Position numbers and translations under genes: made by a program
Shown: one piece after another, positions 36,872 through 46,128 of the stretch
How positions within the stretch are numbered: position 1 is the first letter of the stretch
How the letters are laid out: every line of letters begins with the position of its first letter
DNA from: Natronorubrum halophilum
GTDB taxonomy: Archaea; Halobacteriota; Halobacteria; Halobacteriales; Natrialbaceae
Direction of reading: 5' to 3'
NCBI RefSeq assembly: GCF_003670115.1
Contig: NZ_QQTY01000005.1
Span: forward strand, 1-64,000
DNA length: 64,000 bases
Notes under the pieces: model-generated
Told to the model about the DNA's origin: nothing
Database searches by the model: none
What the model saw: the letters and a program-made list of their open reading frames with translations, nothing else

Positions 36872-36892
36872 GGTTGGACCAACCATATAAAT
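36872..36892 (-). promoter_or_regulatory. TATA box and adjoining palindrome of the sugar transporter operon
   Basis: On the minus strand TTTATAT (36885-36891) is a strong TATA box. The 13-base palindrome GGTTGGACCAACC (36872-36884) follows it directly, between the box and the expected start near 36863. A protein bound there would block transcription. The remaining 350 bp up to the gene at 37245 show no supported gene. Confidence 0.6.
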
Positions 36893-37244
36893 CTTCACCA
36901 TTTTTCCAACGGTTTATCGGATCATCACCGATAGTTATCATACTGCGTCTCCACACGATGCATCGTCCCTCGGGACGGGACGACAGAACCGACCCCCCGA
37001 ATCCAGTGACCCCTCGTGAGCAAACCGCGTCGTCGGTCACTCACGGGGCGGAAGAAGGCGAGCGGAGAATCACTCGCGAGTATCCCACTACGGAGCGGCG
37101 AATCGCCGCTCGAACGGTGATCGCGGACCGTACTGTTTTATCAGTATCGCCCCAAGGCATGCGTATGCTGCCTCGTATCCGCTGTCACCGACCGAGAATC
37201 GCTGCACGCGTCCGACGCGAACCCGAGTACGAGGATCGCAATCT

Positions 37245-38180
37245 ATGACCGTTGTCGTAACGCCGTACGTTTTCGAGCAGGGCGGGCCGCTTCTGGTCGA
37301 CGAGATTCGCCAGCGCCGTCCCGACATCGACCTCGAGCGCTCCGACGAGGAGGGCGTTCTCGAGGCGGTCGCCGACGCCGAAATCGTCGTGACCGGCAGA
37401 CTCCCGGAGGACGTGCTGGCCGCCGCCGACGACCTGCGCTGGGTACAAGCGCTCAGCGCGGGAACGGACGCCTACGATCACGACGCGCTCGCCGAGCGCG
37501 GTGTGGCGCTAACGACCGTATCGGGCATCCACGCACGGCCGGTCGCCCAGCAGGTGATGGGATATCTGTTTCACTTCGAACGGCGGTTCGATCGCGCGAT
37601 CGCCCAACGACGCAACCGAGAGTGGGAGCGCTACGTCGCCGGCGAACTCGGCGACCGGACGGTCGGCATCGTCGGCGTCGGTGCCATCGGCTCGCAGATC
37701 GCCGAATACTGCACCGCGTTCGGTGCCCGAACCGTCGGCGTCAAACGCGATCCGACCGATGCGCCGGCGACGCTGGACGCCGTCTACGGACCCGCGGATC
37801 TCGAGCGCGTTCTCGCTAAGAGCGATTACCTCGTACTCGCCTGTCCGTTGACCGACGAGACGCGGGGGTTGATCGACGCCGATGCGCTGGCGACAGTGTC
37901 CGATGAGTCGGTTCTCGTCAATATTTCACGTGGTGGCGTCGTCGACCAGCGAGCACTCGAGGTGGCGCTCGAGACAGACGAACTCCGCGGTGCTGCGCTG
38001 GACGTTTTCGAGGAGGAACCGCTCCCCGAGGACTCGCCGCTGTGGGATCACGACAACGTGCTCGTGACTCCCCACGTCGCCGGGGCGACGCCGCACTACT
38101 GGAGGCGGTGTGCCGACGTCTTCGTCCGGAACTACGATCGGTTTTTCGAGGGCGCGGACCTCGAGAACCGGGTCGTCTGA
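37245..38180 (+). CDS. D-2-hydroxyacid dehydrogenase family protein
   Basis: The 311-residue NAD-dependent enzyme has the Rossmann motif VGIVGVGAIGSQIAEY and the arginine in NISRGGVVDQRAL. The C-terminal catalytic His is in NVLVTPHVAGATPHYW. It is likely to reduce a 2-keto acid or oxidise a 2-hydroxy acid; the exact substrate is not determined. It is divergent from the sugar transporter operon. Confidence 0.92.
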   Translation: MTVVVTPYVFEQGGPLLVDEIRQRRPDIDLERSDEEGVLEAVADAEIVVTGRLPEDVLAAADDLRWVQALSAGTDAYDHDALAERGVALTTVSGIHARPVAQQVMGYLFHFERRFDRAIAQRRNREWERYVAGELGDRTVGIVGVGAIGSQIAEYCTAFGARTVGVKRDPTDAPATLDAVYGPADLERVLAKSDYLVLACPLTDETRGLIDADALATVSDESVLVNISRGGVVDQRALEVALETDELRGAALDVFEEEPLPEDSPLWDHDNVLVTPHVAGATPHYWRRCADVFVRNYDRFFEGADLENRVV

Positions 38181-38205
38181 GACGGTCGGGTCGTCTCCCG
38201 TTCGA

Positions 38206-39204
38206 TCACAGTGATGCCTTTCTGGCGGCGTACTCCCGGACGCCGTCGTGCTCCACGTACTCGATCCGCTCTCGTCGTTCTAACGTCCCGAGCGCGCCCA
38301 ACGTATCGAGAAGCTGTGCCGGATGCCGAACCTCACCGACTCGATTGCGGGTGAGTTCCATCGGTGTCGCGGGGCCGATAGTCACGACGGCCTCGAGCGT
38401 GTCAGCCGTGAGGGACTGGAGTTCGTTGCGCGTGTGCTCGATGGCCCGCTCGGAGTCCGTAAAGACGGGGCCGTGACCCGGAAACACGCGATCGAACGAG
38501 CGGCCCTCGAGTCGGTCCATCGCCTCGTGGAACGCGTCTACGGCCTCGTAGGCACCGTAGTCGATCCCGACGTGGATCGCTCCGGGCCGAAACGGTTCGA
38601 TGAGCGCGTCGCCGCTGAAGAGGATCCGCTGATCGCCGACCGTCACCGCGAGGCTGGCGTGGTGGATCTGATGGCCCGGCGTGTGGACGGGTTCGAACTC
38701 GAGCCCTGCGGCTTCGAACGAGTCGCCGAACTCGAAGCCGACGGCGTCGGTCGGTTCGAGCAGTTGCCGGTTTCGGCGCAGCGAGTCCTGCGCGCGTTCG
38801 ATCTCGCGTTCGATCGCTTCGCCTCGGTAGCCCGCGGACACACCGATGTCGCGGACGCCGTTGGCTAGGTCGTCCGGATCGCGCTCGAGTTGTTCGAGCA
38901 CCGCCGACGGTGCGTACACCGTCGCACCGGCCTCGCGAAGCAGCGGCACCTGCCCGATGTGGTCGCTGTGTGGGTGGGTGACGACGGCTGCGTTGACATC
39001 ACCCAGTTCGTACCCCTGCACTGCCAGCCCGTCCCGGATCGTCGTCTCGGCTCGTTCGTCGGGGTTTCCGGTGTCGATGACGATCGGATCCGGGGTTTCA
39101 ATCACGTACGCGGCGGCGTGTTTGGGCGGCCACTCGATGTCGAAGTCCAGGCGCGTGATCTGCACCGGGAGCGGTCCCGCTGCACGATCTGTCGGGTCGC
39201 TCAT
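38206..39204 (-). CDS. MBL-fold metallo-hydrolase
   Basis: The 332-residue metallo-beta-lactamase-fold protein has the zinc motif VTHPHSDHIGQVPLL. Downstream ligands are in HTPGHQIHHASL, LFSGDALI and FPGHGPVF. A C-terminal helical region resembles the winged-helix extension seen in hydrolases of the LACTB2/glyoxalase II group. The stop lies 25 bp from the convergent dehydrogenase stop. It is separated by 4 bp from the acyl-CoA dehydrogenase gene upstream, so the two probably share a transcript. Confidence 0.9.
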   Translation of the reverse strand: MSDPTDRAAGPLPVQITRLDFDIEWPPKHAAAYVIETPDPIVIDTGNPDERAETTIRDGLAVQGYELGDVNAAVVTHPHSDHIGQVPLLREAGATVYAPSAVLEQLERDPDDLANGVRDIGVSAGYRGEAIEREIERAQDSLRRNRQLLEPTDAVGFEFGDSFEAAGLEFEPVHTPGHQIHHASLAVTVGDQRILFSGDALIEPFRPGAIHVGIDYGAYEAVDAFHEAMDRLEGRSFDRVFPGHGPVFTDSERAIEHTRNELQSLTADTLEAVVTIGPATPMELTRNRVGEVRHPAQLLDTLGALGTLERRERIEYVEHDGVREYAARKASL

Positions 39205-39208
39205 CGCT

Positions 39209-40456
39209 TCAGATGAGTTCCCGAGCGATCGTCCGCTTTTGGATCTCGTCGGTCCCCTCGAAGATGCGGAAGACGCGGGCCGAGCGGTAGTTGCGTTCGA
39301 TCGGGAGCTCTTTCATGAAGCCGGCACCGCCGTGAACCTGCATCGCGACGTCGGCCGCGTCGTTGGCGAGTTGCGCGCCGCGGAGTTTCGCCATCGATTC
39401 CTCCTTGCGAGCGCGTTCGCCGTTGTCCATCTTCCAGGCCGCGTACCGGTAGAGCTGACGGACCTGCTCGATGTCCGTTGCCAGCTCCGCGAGCTGGAAG
39501 GAAACGCCCTGTCGGTGACCGATCGGTTTGTCGAACGTCTCCCGGTCGCGGGCGTACTCGACCGACATATCGAGCAAATGTTGTGCGGTCCCGACGGAGC
39601 CCGCGGCGATGTTGATCCGCCCGCCGCCGATCCAGCTCATCGCCGACTGGAAGCCCCGACCGACCTCGCCGAGTACCTGCTCTTCGCCGACTCGACAGTC
39701 GTTGAAGTAGAGTTCGGAGTGGGTTCCGGGAGTCATTCCCATCGCGCGGTGGATCTTCCCGACCTCGAAACCGGGATTGTCCGCGTCTACGAGGAAACAG
39801 GTGATCCCCTCGAGGTCGCCGTCCTCGCCACTCGTTCGCGCGAAAACCATGACGAAATCGGCGTACGGGCCGTTCGTGATGTACACCTTCTGGCCGTTAA
39901 TAACCCACTCGTCGCCGTCCTCAGCGGCCGTGGTTTCCGAGGCGTCTGCCGGGCTCTGCTCGACTGAGTCCTTCTCCGCGCTGGTGTCCATGTAGTGGGC
40001 GTCACTGCCGTGACCCGGCTCGGTCAGCGCGAAGCAGGTCGTGATCTCGCCGTTCATCAACGGTTCGAGGTACTCCTCGCGTTGCTCCTCGTCACAGGCG
40101 AGCAGGATAGGGGTCGGTCCGCCGGCCCCGCCGAAGATGGCGCTGTGAAATCCCGGCGGCCGGTTCGACACGTGTTCGCCGACGATTGCGCGCGTGAGGA
40201 TATCAACGTCGCCTCCGCCAACCTCCTCCGGCATCGTCATCCCGTAGAAGCCCGCTTCGACCGATTTCTGGCGGATCGTCTCGACGATATCGCGGTATTC
40301 GGGTACCTGTCGGTGGTCCTCGTCGACGATATTCTTCTCGTAATCCTCGTTGAGGAACTGTTCGTGCTCGTTCTCGAGCGGCGCGACTTCCTGGTCGATG
40401 AAGTCGTCGAGTGCCCGATTGATCTGTGCGGCTTCGGACGGTTCGCGAAAGTCCAT
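39209..40456 (-). CDS. Acyl-CoA dehydrogenase
   Basis: The 415-residue FAD enzyme has GMTMPEEVGGGDVD, CFALTEPGHGSDAHYMDT, GQKVYITNGPYADF and MQVHGGAGFMKELPIERNYR, ending with the FRIFEGTDEIQKRTIAREL signature. An extra insert (about residues 155-180, Ser/Asp/Glu-rich) sits before the FAD strand. Upstream of the start an ACTTATG element near 40470-40480 may be the TATA box. It probably forms an operon with the downstream MBL hydrolase. Confidence 0.93.
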   Translation of the reverse strand: MDFREPSEAAQINRALDDFIDQEVAPLENEHEQFLNEDYEKNIVDEDHRQVPEYRDIVETIRQKSVEAGFYGMTMPEEVGGGDVDILTRAIVGEHVSNRPPGFHSAIFGGAGGPTPILLACDEEQREEYLEPLMNGEITTCFALTEPGHGSDAHYMDTSAEKDSVEQSPADASETTAAEDGDEWVINGQKVYITNGPYADFVMVFARTSGEDGDLEGITCFLVDADNPGFEVGKIHRAMGMTPGTHSELYFNDCRVGEEQVLGEVGRGFQSAMSWIGGGRINIAAGSVGTAQHLLDMSVEYARDRETFDKPIGHRQGVSFQLAELATDIEQVRQLYRYAAWKMDNGERARKEESMAKLRGAQLANDAADVAMQVHGGAGFMKELPIERNYRSARVFRIFEGTDEIQKRTIARELI

Positions 40457-40602
40457 AGCCTATATGACAGAACGCGACACATAAGTGTTACCGTACCTCA
40501 CGGGCCTGCTGCGGAGCGGTATGCGCTCGTTCGCCGAAGCGTTCGGGACGACGCTGTTCAATAGAGCAGAACAATTATGACACTCTACCGGTAATCTGTC
40601 GT

Positions 40603-41379
40603 ATGGCAACACCGGACACGGATGAAGCGGACAGGGTCCAGGCGGTAGTAAAGTCCCTCGACGTCCTCGAGGCGCTCTGGCAGGCGGAAGGCGCTGGGGT
40701 GACCGAGTTGACCGAGCGCACGGGACTGGCGAAGAGTACGGTCCACGCACACCTGACGACACTCCGTTCGAAGGGGTACGTCGTGCAAGACGGCGACGAA
40801 TACCGACTGAGCCTTCGGTTTCTCTCGTTCGGTGAGCACGTGAAACACGCAGAGCCGCTATACGCGGCCGCAAAGGCCCCCATCGAGGATCTCGCAAATC
40901 AAACTGGCGAACGAGTACTCTGTTCAACCGAGCAGAACGGTCTCGGAACCGTTATTCGCGCCTGTGATGGTGATCGGTCGGTCACCTCGAGCATCGACGT
41001 CGGGACACCGACGTACCTTCACTGTTCGGCCGGCGGAAAGGCGATACTCGCTCACTTCGACGACGGGAAGATTGATCGGATCATCGCAAGTTGGGGGCTC
41101 CCCGCATTTACCGACGAAACGATCACGGACCGGGAGACGCTCATCGCGGAACTCGAGGAGATCCGCGAGACGGGAATCGCGTACAACCACGGCGAGTACT
41201 TGCCCGGAATCAGCGCCATCGGCGCACCGATACTCGACAACGATGGGGCCGTCTACGGTGCCGTCACTATCGTTGGCCCCCAACACCGTCTCGAAACCGA
41301 GTGGGAACACGACGAGTTGCAAAATCAACTCCTCTCCACCGCGAACACGATCGAAGTAAACCTGCTGTTCGCGGAGTAA
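40603..41379 (+). CDS. IclR family transcriptional regulator
   Basis: The 258-residue regulator has an N-terminal winged helix-turn-helix (residues about 10-70: VKSLDVLEALWQAEGAGVTE, LTERTGLAKSTVHAHLTTLR). Its C-terminal IclR effector domain includes YLHCSAGGKAILAHFDDG, GEYLPGISAIGAPILDNDG and YGAVTIVG. TTATGA about 27 bases before ATG 40603 suggests a leaderless gene. It is divergent from the acyl-CoA dehydrogenase gene and upstream of the GH3 gene; the gap to the latter contains three copies of a conserved palindrome and may be its target. Confidence 0.93.
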   Translation: MATPDTDEADRVQAVVKSLDVLEALWQAEGAGVTELTERTGLAKSTVHAHLTTLRSKGYVVQDGDEYRLSLRFLSFGEHVKHAEPLYAAAKAPIEDLANQTGERVLCSTEQNGLGTVIRACDGDRSVTSSIDVGTPTYLHCSAGGKAILAHFDDGKIDRIIASWGLPAFTDETITDRETLIAELEEIRETGIAYNHGEYLPGISAIGAPILDNDGAVYGAVTIVGPQHRLETEWEHDELQNQLLSTANTIEVNLLFAE

Positions 41380-41524
41380 GGGACTCGCGCGGGGCACTCG
41401 TTACTGCGTTCGGTCGGGCTGAACGGACGAATTCGTTCCGTCGGCGGATTATCTGTGCAATGCTCCGGCGAGACGGTGTTTCACCGCGATTTCGCGTGTT
41501 TGCAGACGCGGAACGGCGTTCGTA

Positions 41525-41544
41525 TTACAAACATACGATTGTAA
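41525..41544. promoter_or_regulatory. Conserved 20-bp palindromic motif, copy 1
   Basis: TTACAAACATACGATTGTAA fits the consensus TTACANNCRTAYNNNTGTAA shared by four sites in this window. Its arms TTACAA/TTGTAA are fully complementary. It lies 145 bp after the IclR gene stop. Confidence 0.7.
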
Positions 41545-41646
41545 GGGGGTGGTTTCCGTCGATCGCTCGGCGGTGAGAGAGTCGCAGGGCGCTCGTTCAT
41601 ACCTCCAACGGGATCCGACCTTCGCGCCGGCGGGCGTACCGATTTA

Positions 41647-41666
41647 TTACATTCGTATGTGTGTAA
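41647..41666. promoter_or_regulatory. Conserved 20-bp palindromic motif, copy 2
   Basis: TTACATTCGTATGTGTGTAA fits the shared consensus and overlaps a TATA-like TTTATTA (41643-41649). A protein bound here would occlude that promoter. Confidence 0.7.
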
Positions 41667-41980
41667 CGGAAGCGTCGATGGATCTAGAGTTCTCCCGTCC
41701 TCCGGCACGAGGGGACGACACACCGAACGGATGTCGTCAGCGACGTTGACGACGAGATCCGCATTGCCAGCGACGTTGACTACAGCCCGTAACGTCGGTA
41801 GCTGCACCAGTGACGGATACGGGTTCCAGTGTGAGCCGAATCGAACGAGCGTCGGACTGAATCGAGTTCGACAGAGCATGACCAACTGGTAGCGACACCA
41901 GTCACCATTTCACACGGGTAGAACGATGTTATCTATTGGCGAACAATCCTTGTGATATACTCTCACTGTACAACTGAGTT

Positions 41981-42000
41981 TTACAAGCATACTTCTGTAA
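41981..42000. promoter_or_regulatory. Conserved 20-bp palindromic motif, copy 3
   Basis: TTACAAGCATACTTCTGTAA fits the shared consensus. It is 445 bp upstream of the GH3 start and about 25 bp after a GATATACT TATA-like element. Confidence 0.7.
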
Positions 42001-42444
42001 GCGCGGTTTCGATAACCGAAACGCCCTACTCGGCAAATTTCGTGCGTATCACGGTCCGAAACCGAGAGACTCGCTGGTAAACGGAGGCGAACCGTTTGCC
42101 GCGGGTAATCACCCGAGAACCGGTAGCTGTGGTGTGTGAACCCGACTCACTGCACGAGCCTCGATCAGTTCATTTGGTAGTGATATTACGGTAGCGTTCT
42201 CTATAAGCGAACATGTAGGTAGCAGTACAGACATGTAATTCGTCGATAGGGAACCGGTCGAGACCGGACATGGAGGGTGACCCGTCCTCGGACGGGTAGT
42301 GGAGGTCGTGACAGCGACGGTCTACTCGCCGCTCGAGCGAGCCCTACTGTCGACTCCGGGACCAGAGATCCGACGAGCGGAAGAGAACCGGCGTAGCGGA
42401 CCCAGTCCGAATCATTAAGACTCTGGATTGTGAGGTGCCACTTG

Positions 42445-44775
42445 ATGGAAACTAGTCCAAACCGCGGCGTCGCCGAGACGCCGGCCGAGCGGCGCGTAGC
42501 GAACCTCCTCGAGGAGATGACGCTCGAAGAGAAGGCGGCACAACTCGGTTCCGCGAACGCGAACAAACTCCTGGATAGCGACGGTGAACTCGACGAGGAT
42601 GCCGTTAGAGAGCATCTTTCGACCGGTATCGGACACCTAACTCGCATCGGTGGAGAGGGGGGATTGTCCCCGTCAGAGGCGGCCGAACGGACGAACGAAC
42701 TTCAGACGTATCTTCAGGAGGAAACGCGTCTCGGAATCCCAGCCGTTCCCCACGAGGAGTGCCTCAGCGGGTATATGGGACCGGAGGGCACGACGTTCCC
42801 GCAGATGATCGGAATGGCGAGCACGTGGTCGCCCGACCTCCTCGAAACGGTCACTGATACCATTCGCGACCAGTTAGCGGCCATCGGAACCACGCACGCG
42901 CTGTCTCCGGTCCTCGACGTCGCCCGCGACCTCCGGTGGGGCCGCGTCGAGGAGACGTTCGGCGAGGACCCGTATCTGGTCGCAGCGATGGCCTGTGGCT
43001 ACGTCGACGGGCTTCAAAGAGACGCTGACGGCGTCACTGCCACACTCAAACACTTCGTCGGTCACAGCGCCGGTGAGGGCGGGAAGAACCGGAGTTCGGT
43101 CAACCTCGGACGGCGCGAACTCCGCGAGACGCACATGTTCCCCTTCGAAGCGGCGATCCGAACGGCGGACGCCGAGTCGGTCATGAACGCCTATCACGAC
43201 ATCGACGGAGTCCCGTGTGCCAGCGACGAGTGGCTCCTGACCGACGTGCTCCGTGGCGAGTGGGGGTTCGACGGGACGGTCGTCTCCGACTACTACAGCG
43301 TCGAGTTCCTCCGGAGCGAACACGGCGTCGCCGCGGACGAACGCGAGGCGGGCGTCGCGGCCCTCGAGGCCGGCATCGACGTCGAACTCCCCTACACGGA
43401 CTGCTACGGCGAGCACCTCGTGGACGCCGTCGAGGCCGGCGAACTCGCCGAGGAGACGCTCGACGAGGCGGTTCGTCGCGTCCTCAGCGCCAAGGCACGG
43501 AACGGGCTTCTCGACGATCCGACGGTCGATCCCGATGCGGCGTCGGAGCCGTTCGGCACCGACGAGGCGCGGGACCTCACCACGCGCGCCGCCCGCGAGT
43601 CGATGACGCTCCTGAAAAACGACGACGAGTTGCTCCCGCTGATCGGCGAGGAGACGGACGCCGTCGCGGTCGTCGGTCCGAAAGCCGACGACGCCCAGGA
43701 GCTCATGGGCGACTACGCGTACCCCGCCCACTACCCCGAGGAGGAGGTCGAGTTCGAGGCGACGACGCCGCTTGACGCCGTCCGCGAGCGAAGTGACGAG
43801 TGCGGGTTCGAGGTGCTCCACGAGCGAGGCTGTACGACCACCGGCCCGGAGACGGACGAGTTCGACGCGGCCGCGGACGCCGCCGCAACTGCGGACGTCG
43901 CCCTCGCGTTCGTCGGCGCGCGCTCCGCCGTCGACTTCTCGGATTCGGACAAAGAGCGGATCAACAAGCCAAGCGTCGCCACCAGCGGTGAGGGCTGCGA
44001 CGTGGTCGATCTGGGGCTCCCCGGCGTCCAGCGCGACCTCGTCGAACGCGTACACGAGACGGGGACGCCGGTCGTGGTCGTCGTCGTGAGCGGCAAACCC
44101 CACTCCCTCGAGTGGATCGCGCGGGAAGTTCCGGCCGTCGTGCAGGCGTGGCTCCCCGGCGAACGTGGCGGCGACGGCATCGCTGACGTCCTGTTCGGCG
44201 AACACAACCCCGGCGGGCACCTTCCCGTCTCCATCCCGCGAACGGTCGGACAGCTCCCGGTCCACTACAACCGGAAGCCCAACACCGCAAACGAGGAGTA
44301 CGTCTACACGGAGAGCGCCCCGCTCTACCCCTTCGGCCACGGGCTGAGTTACACCGACTTCGAGTACGGCAATCTCTCGCTGTCGACCGACGAACTCCCG
44401 CCGGCCGGGACGATCACCGCGAACGTGACCGTCGAAAACACTGGCGACACTGCGGGCGACGACGTCGTTCAGCTGTACGCGAGTGCGGAGAACCCCGATC
44501 AGGCTCGCCCGGTTCAGGAACTCGTCGGGTTCGAACGCGTCTCCCTCGAGCCGGGCGAGGCGAAGCGGGTCAGTTTCGAGGTCGACGCCTCGCAACTCGC
44601 CTACCACGACCGGGACTTCGACCTGACCGTCGAAGAGGGACCCTACGAGTTCCGCGTCGGCCACTCGGCAGCCGACATCGCCGCGACCGCCGCCTTCGAG
44701 GTGGCCGGAACGAAGGAAGTACCGCGGACCAGCCGGACGTACTTCACCGAGACTGACGTCGCGAACGTCGAGTAA
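42445..44775 (+). CDS. Glycoside hydrolase family 3 beta-glycosidase
   Basis: The 776-residue GH3 enzyme is a probable beta-xylosidase or beta-glucosidase. The first domain has LGIPAVPHEECLSGYM, the substrate-binding KHFVGH at 202-207, and the nucleophile Asp282 in TVVSDYYSVEF. The second alpha/beta domain (VGPKADDAQELMGDYAYP) and a C-terminal fibronectin-III-like domain (YPFGHGLSYTDFEY onward) follow. No signal peptide is seen, so it acts in the cytoplasm on imported oligosaccharides. ATG 42445 is set by GAGGTG at 42432-42437. Confidence 0.94.
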   Translation: METSPNRGVAETPAERRVANLLEEMTLEEKAAQLGSANANKLLDSDGELDEDAVREHLSTGIGHLTRIGGEGGLSPSEAAERTNELQTYLQEETRLGIPAVPHEECLSGYMGPEGTTFPQMIGMASTWSPDLLETVTDTIRDQLAAIGTTHALSPVLDVARDLRWGRVEETFGEDPYLVAAMACGYVDGLQRDADGVTATLKHFVGHSAGEGGKNRSSVNLGRRELRETHMFPFEAAIRTADAESVMNAYHDIDGVPCASDEWLLTDVLRGEWGFDGTVVSDYYSVEFLRSEHGVAADEREAGVAALEAGIDVELPYTDCYGEHLVDAVEAGELAEETLDEAVRRVLSAKARNGLLDDPTVDPDAASEPFGTDEARDLTTRAARESMTLLKNDDELLPLIGEETDAVAVVGPKADDAQELMGDYAYPAHYPEEEVEFEATTPLDAVRERSDECGFEVLHERGCTTTGPETDEFDAAADAAATADVALAFVGARSAVDFSDSDKERINKPSVATSGEGCDVVDLGLPGVQRDLVERVHETGTPVVVVVVSGKPHSLEWIAREVPAVVQAWLPGERGGDGIADVLFGEHNPGGHLPVSIPRTVGQLPVHYNRKPNTANEEYVYTESAPLYPFGHGLSYTDFEYGNLSLSTDELPPAGTITANVTVENTGDTAGDDVVQLYASAENPDQARPVQELVGFERVSLEPGEAKRVSFEVDASQLAYHDRDFDLTVEEGPYEFRVGHSAADIAATAAFEVAGTKEVPRTSRTYFTETDVANVE

Positions 44776-44858
44776 CGACGCGGACTGTCGGTGTCCCTAC
44801 CGGTACGTCTGGTAGCACAACCCGCACGTATTTACCCTCCGGTGCGTACCACACGTCC

Positions 44859-45767
44859 ATGACGAAGGACTCGCCAGTGCCGCTCGACGGAGTCGCTCTC
44901 GAGTCGATAACCCGCGCTGACATCGACGACGCGGAGCTACGTGCGGCCCTCTCCTCATCGGACCCGCTGGTCCGACGGCGAGGCGTCGAAGTCTGTGAAA
45001 CGCTCGCCGAGGAGGGGGTCGACGCCGTGCGCCCGGTCCTCGACGAGGTCGCGTCGCTCGCCAACGACGACAACGCCGCGATCGCGCTGCGTGCGATCAC
45101 CGTCCTCAGGACCGTCGTCGAACGCGATCCGGCGGCGCTCGAGGGGCGGCTGACCACCCTTGTCAGCACTGCTGGCGCAGAGATCGTGGACGTACAGCTG
45201 ACCGGCTCGAGCGTCCTTGCCACGCTCGTCGTCGAACGTCCCGATCTCGTTGCACCGTACGTACGGCGGGTGATCGAAGGGATTCGAGCCACCGAGCCCG
45301 ATCCGGAGAGCGAAGACCTCAGCGACGTGGTAACCGACGAGGTGACCCGGCGCACGATACGGGATCACGAGGACGAAGAGCGCAAACGCCGAATCTCCGC
45401 CCGTCACACGCTGAGTAACGTCGTCGTTGCCGCTATCGAATCGGAGCCCCGGTCGGCGGTCGACGCCGTCGACGAACTCGTCACGCTGCTGGACGACGCG
45501 TATCCGGCCGTCTCCGGCGGCGCGATCGACGCGCTCGCCGAACTGGCGGCGGAGAAGCCGGAGGCCGTCGCCCCGGCGAGCGACCGGCTGGTCGACCGTC
45601 TCGACGACGATAGCGTCTCCGTGCGTGCGCGTGCCGTTCGAGCGCTCGGCCACCTCGGGGACGACGCCGCCGTGCCGAAGCTTCGAGAAGTCGCTGCGGC
45701 GGACGCCAACGAAGACGTTCGAGAGCTCGCGACCGAGACCGCGAACTTCCTCGCCGACGCGTCGTAA
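44859..45767 (+). CDS. HEAT-repeat protein
   Basis: The 302-residue acidic protein is built of helical HEAT repeats, clearest at residues 30-130 (LVRRRGVEVCETLAEEGVDA; NAAIALRAITVLRTVVERDP) and 200-300 (SVSVRARAVRALGHLGDDAA). It would be a cytosolic scaffold or adaptor. TATTTA about 28 bases before ATG 44859 suggests a leaderless transcript. It lies between the two glycoside hydrolase genes but no functional link can be read. Confidence 0.83.
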   Translation: MTKDSPVPLDGVALESITRADIDDAELRAALSSSDPLVRRRGVEVCETLAEEGVDAVRPVLDEVASLANDDNAAIALRAITVLRTVVERDPAALEGRLTTLVSTAGAEIVDVQLTGSSVLATLVVERPDLVAPYVRRVIEGIRATEPDPESEDLSDVVTDEVTRRTIRDHEDEERKRRISARHTLSNVVVAAIESEPRSAVDAVDELVTLLDDAYPAVSGGAIDALAELAAEKPEAVAPASDRLVDRLDDDSVSVRARAVRALGHLGDDAAVPKLREVAAADANEDVRELATETANFLADAS

Positions 45768-45841
45768 TCACGACGCTTTACGAACGGCGCGAACGCGCCG
45801 TCTTCGGGTCCGGGTCGAGAACTGGCACCGAGCGAGCCGGC

Positions 45842-46075
45842 TCAGTCGTCCATCGCGCGTTTCGTGCAGTACCAGTACGTCACGCTGAAGAAGACGAACG
45901 CTCCGACCACGAGAACGATGTCGATGAGGAGGATGAGAAACGCCTCGTCGCCCGGTTCGACGAACGCGGCCGAGAGCGCGAGGAGGAGTCCCGACGCGAT
46001 CAACAGCGCGAGGATGACCTTCATCTGCTCGCGCTGAGCGGCGACGAGGTCGAGCAGCGTCGAGGTTTTCGACAT
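45842..46075 (-). CDS. Small two-span membrane protein
   Basis: The product has 77 residues from MSKTSTLLDLVAAQREQMK. Two hydrophobic helices (VILALLIASGLLLAL and AFLILLIDIVLVVGAFVFF) are separated by a short acidic loop. The longer upstream frame is Arg-rich and in front of an AT-rich promoter-like stretch (AAAAATTTATCG near 46100), so the start at 46075 is preferred. It sits immediately downstream of the GH67 gene. Function unknown. Confidence 0.7.
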   Translation of the reverse strand: MSKTSTLLDLVAAQREQMKVILALLIASGLLLALSAAFVEPGDEAFLILLIDIVLVVGAFVFFSVTYWYCTKRAMDD

Positions 46076-46128
46076 GGTGTGTGGATGGAGAACACACGTG
46101 AAAAATTTATCGATGATCGTAGAGCCGG

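Larger units (their letters stand above)
41380..42444. other. 1.07-kb gene-free regulatory region between IclR and GH3 genes
   Basis: No frame in this stretch reads like a normal haloarchaeal protein. It contains three 20-bp palindromic motif copies (listed separately), several TATA-like boxes (for example TTTATTA at 41643-41649) and a 23-codon ORF at 41679-41750 about 30 bases after that box. It could hold a small RNA, a small peptide gene, or the ruins of a gene whose control region has persisted. Confidence 0.5.

Noticed and set aside
36874-37248. 124-codon plus-strand frame upstream of the hydroxyacid dehydrogenase gene
   Set aside because: It starts in the TATA/operator region of the opposite gene and is Arg/Pro-rich with no homology.
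42874-44664. Minus-strand open frame of 596 codons opposite the GH3 gene
   Set aside because: The plus-strand GH3 protein has catalytic motifs throughout; the antisense frame is a codon-bias artefact.
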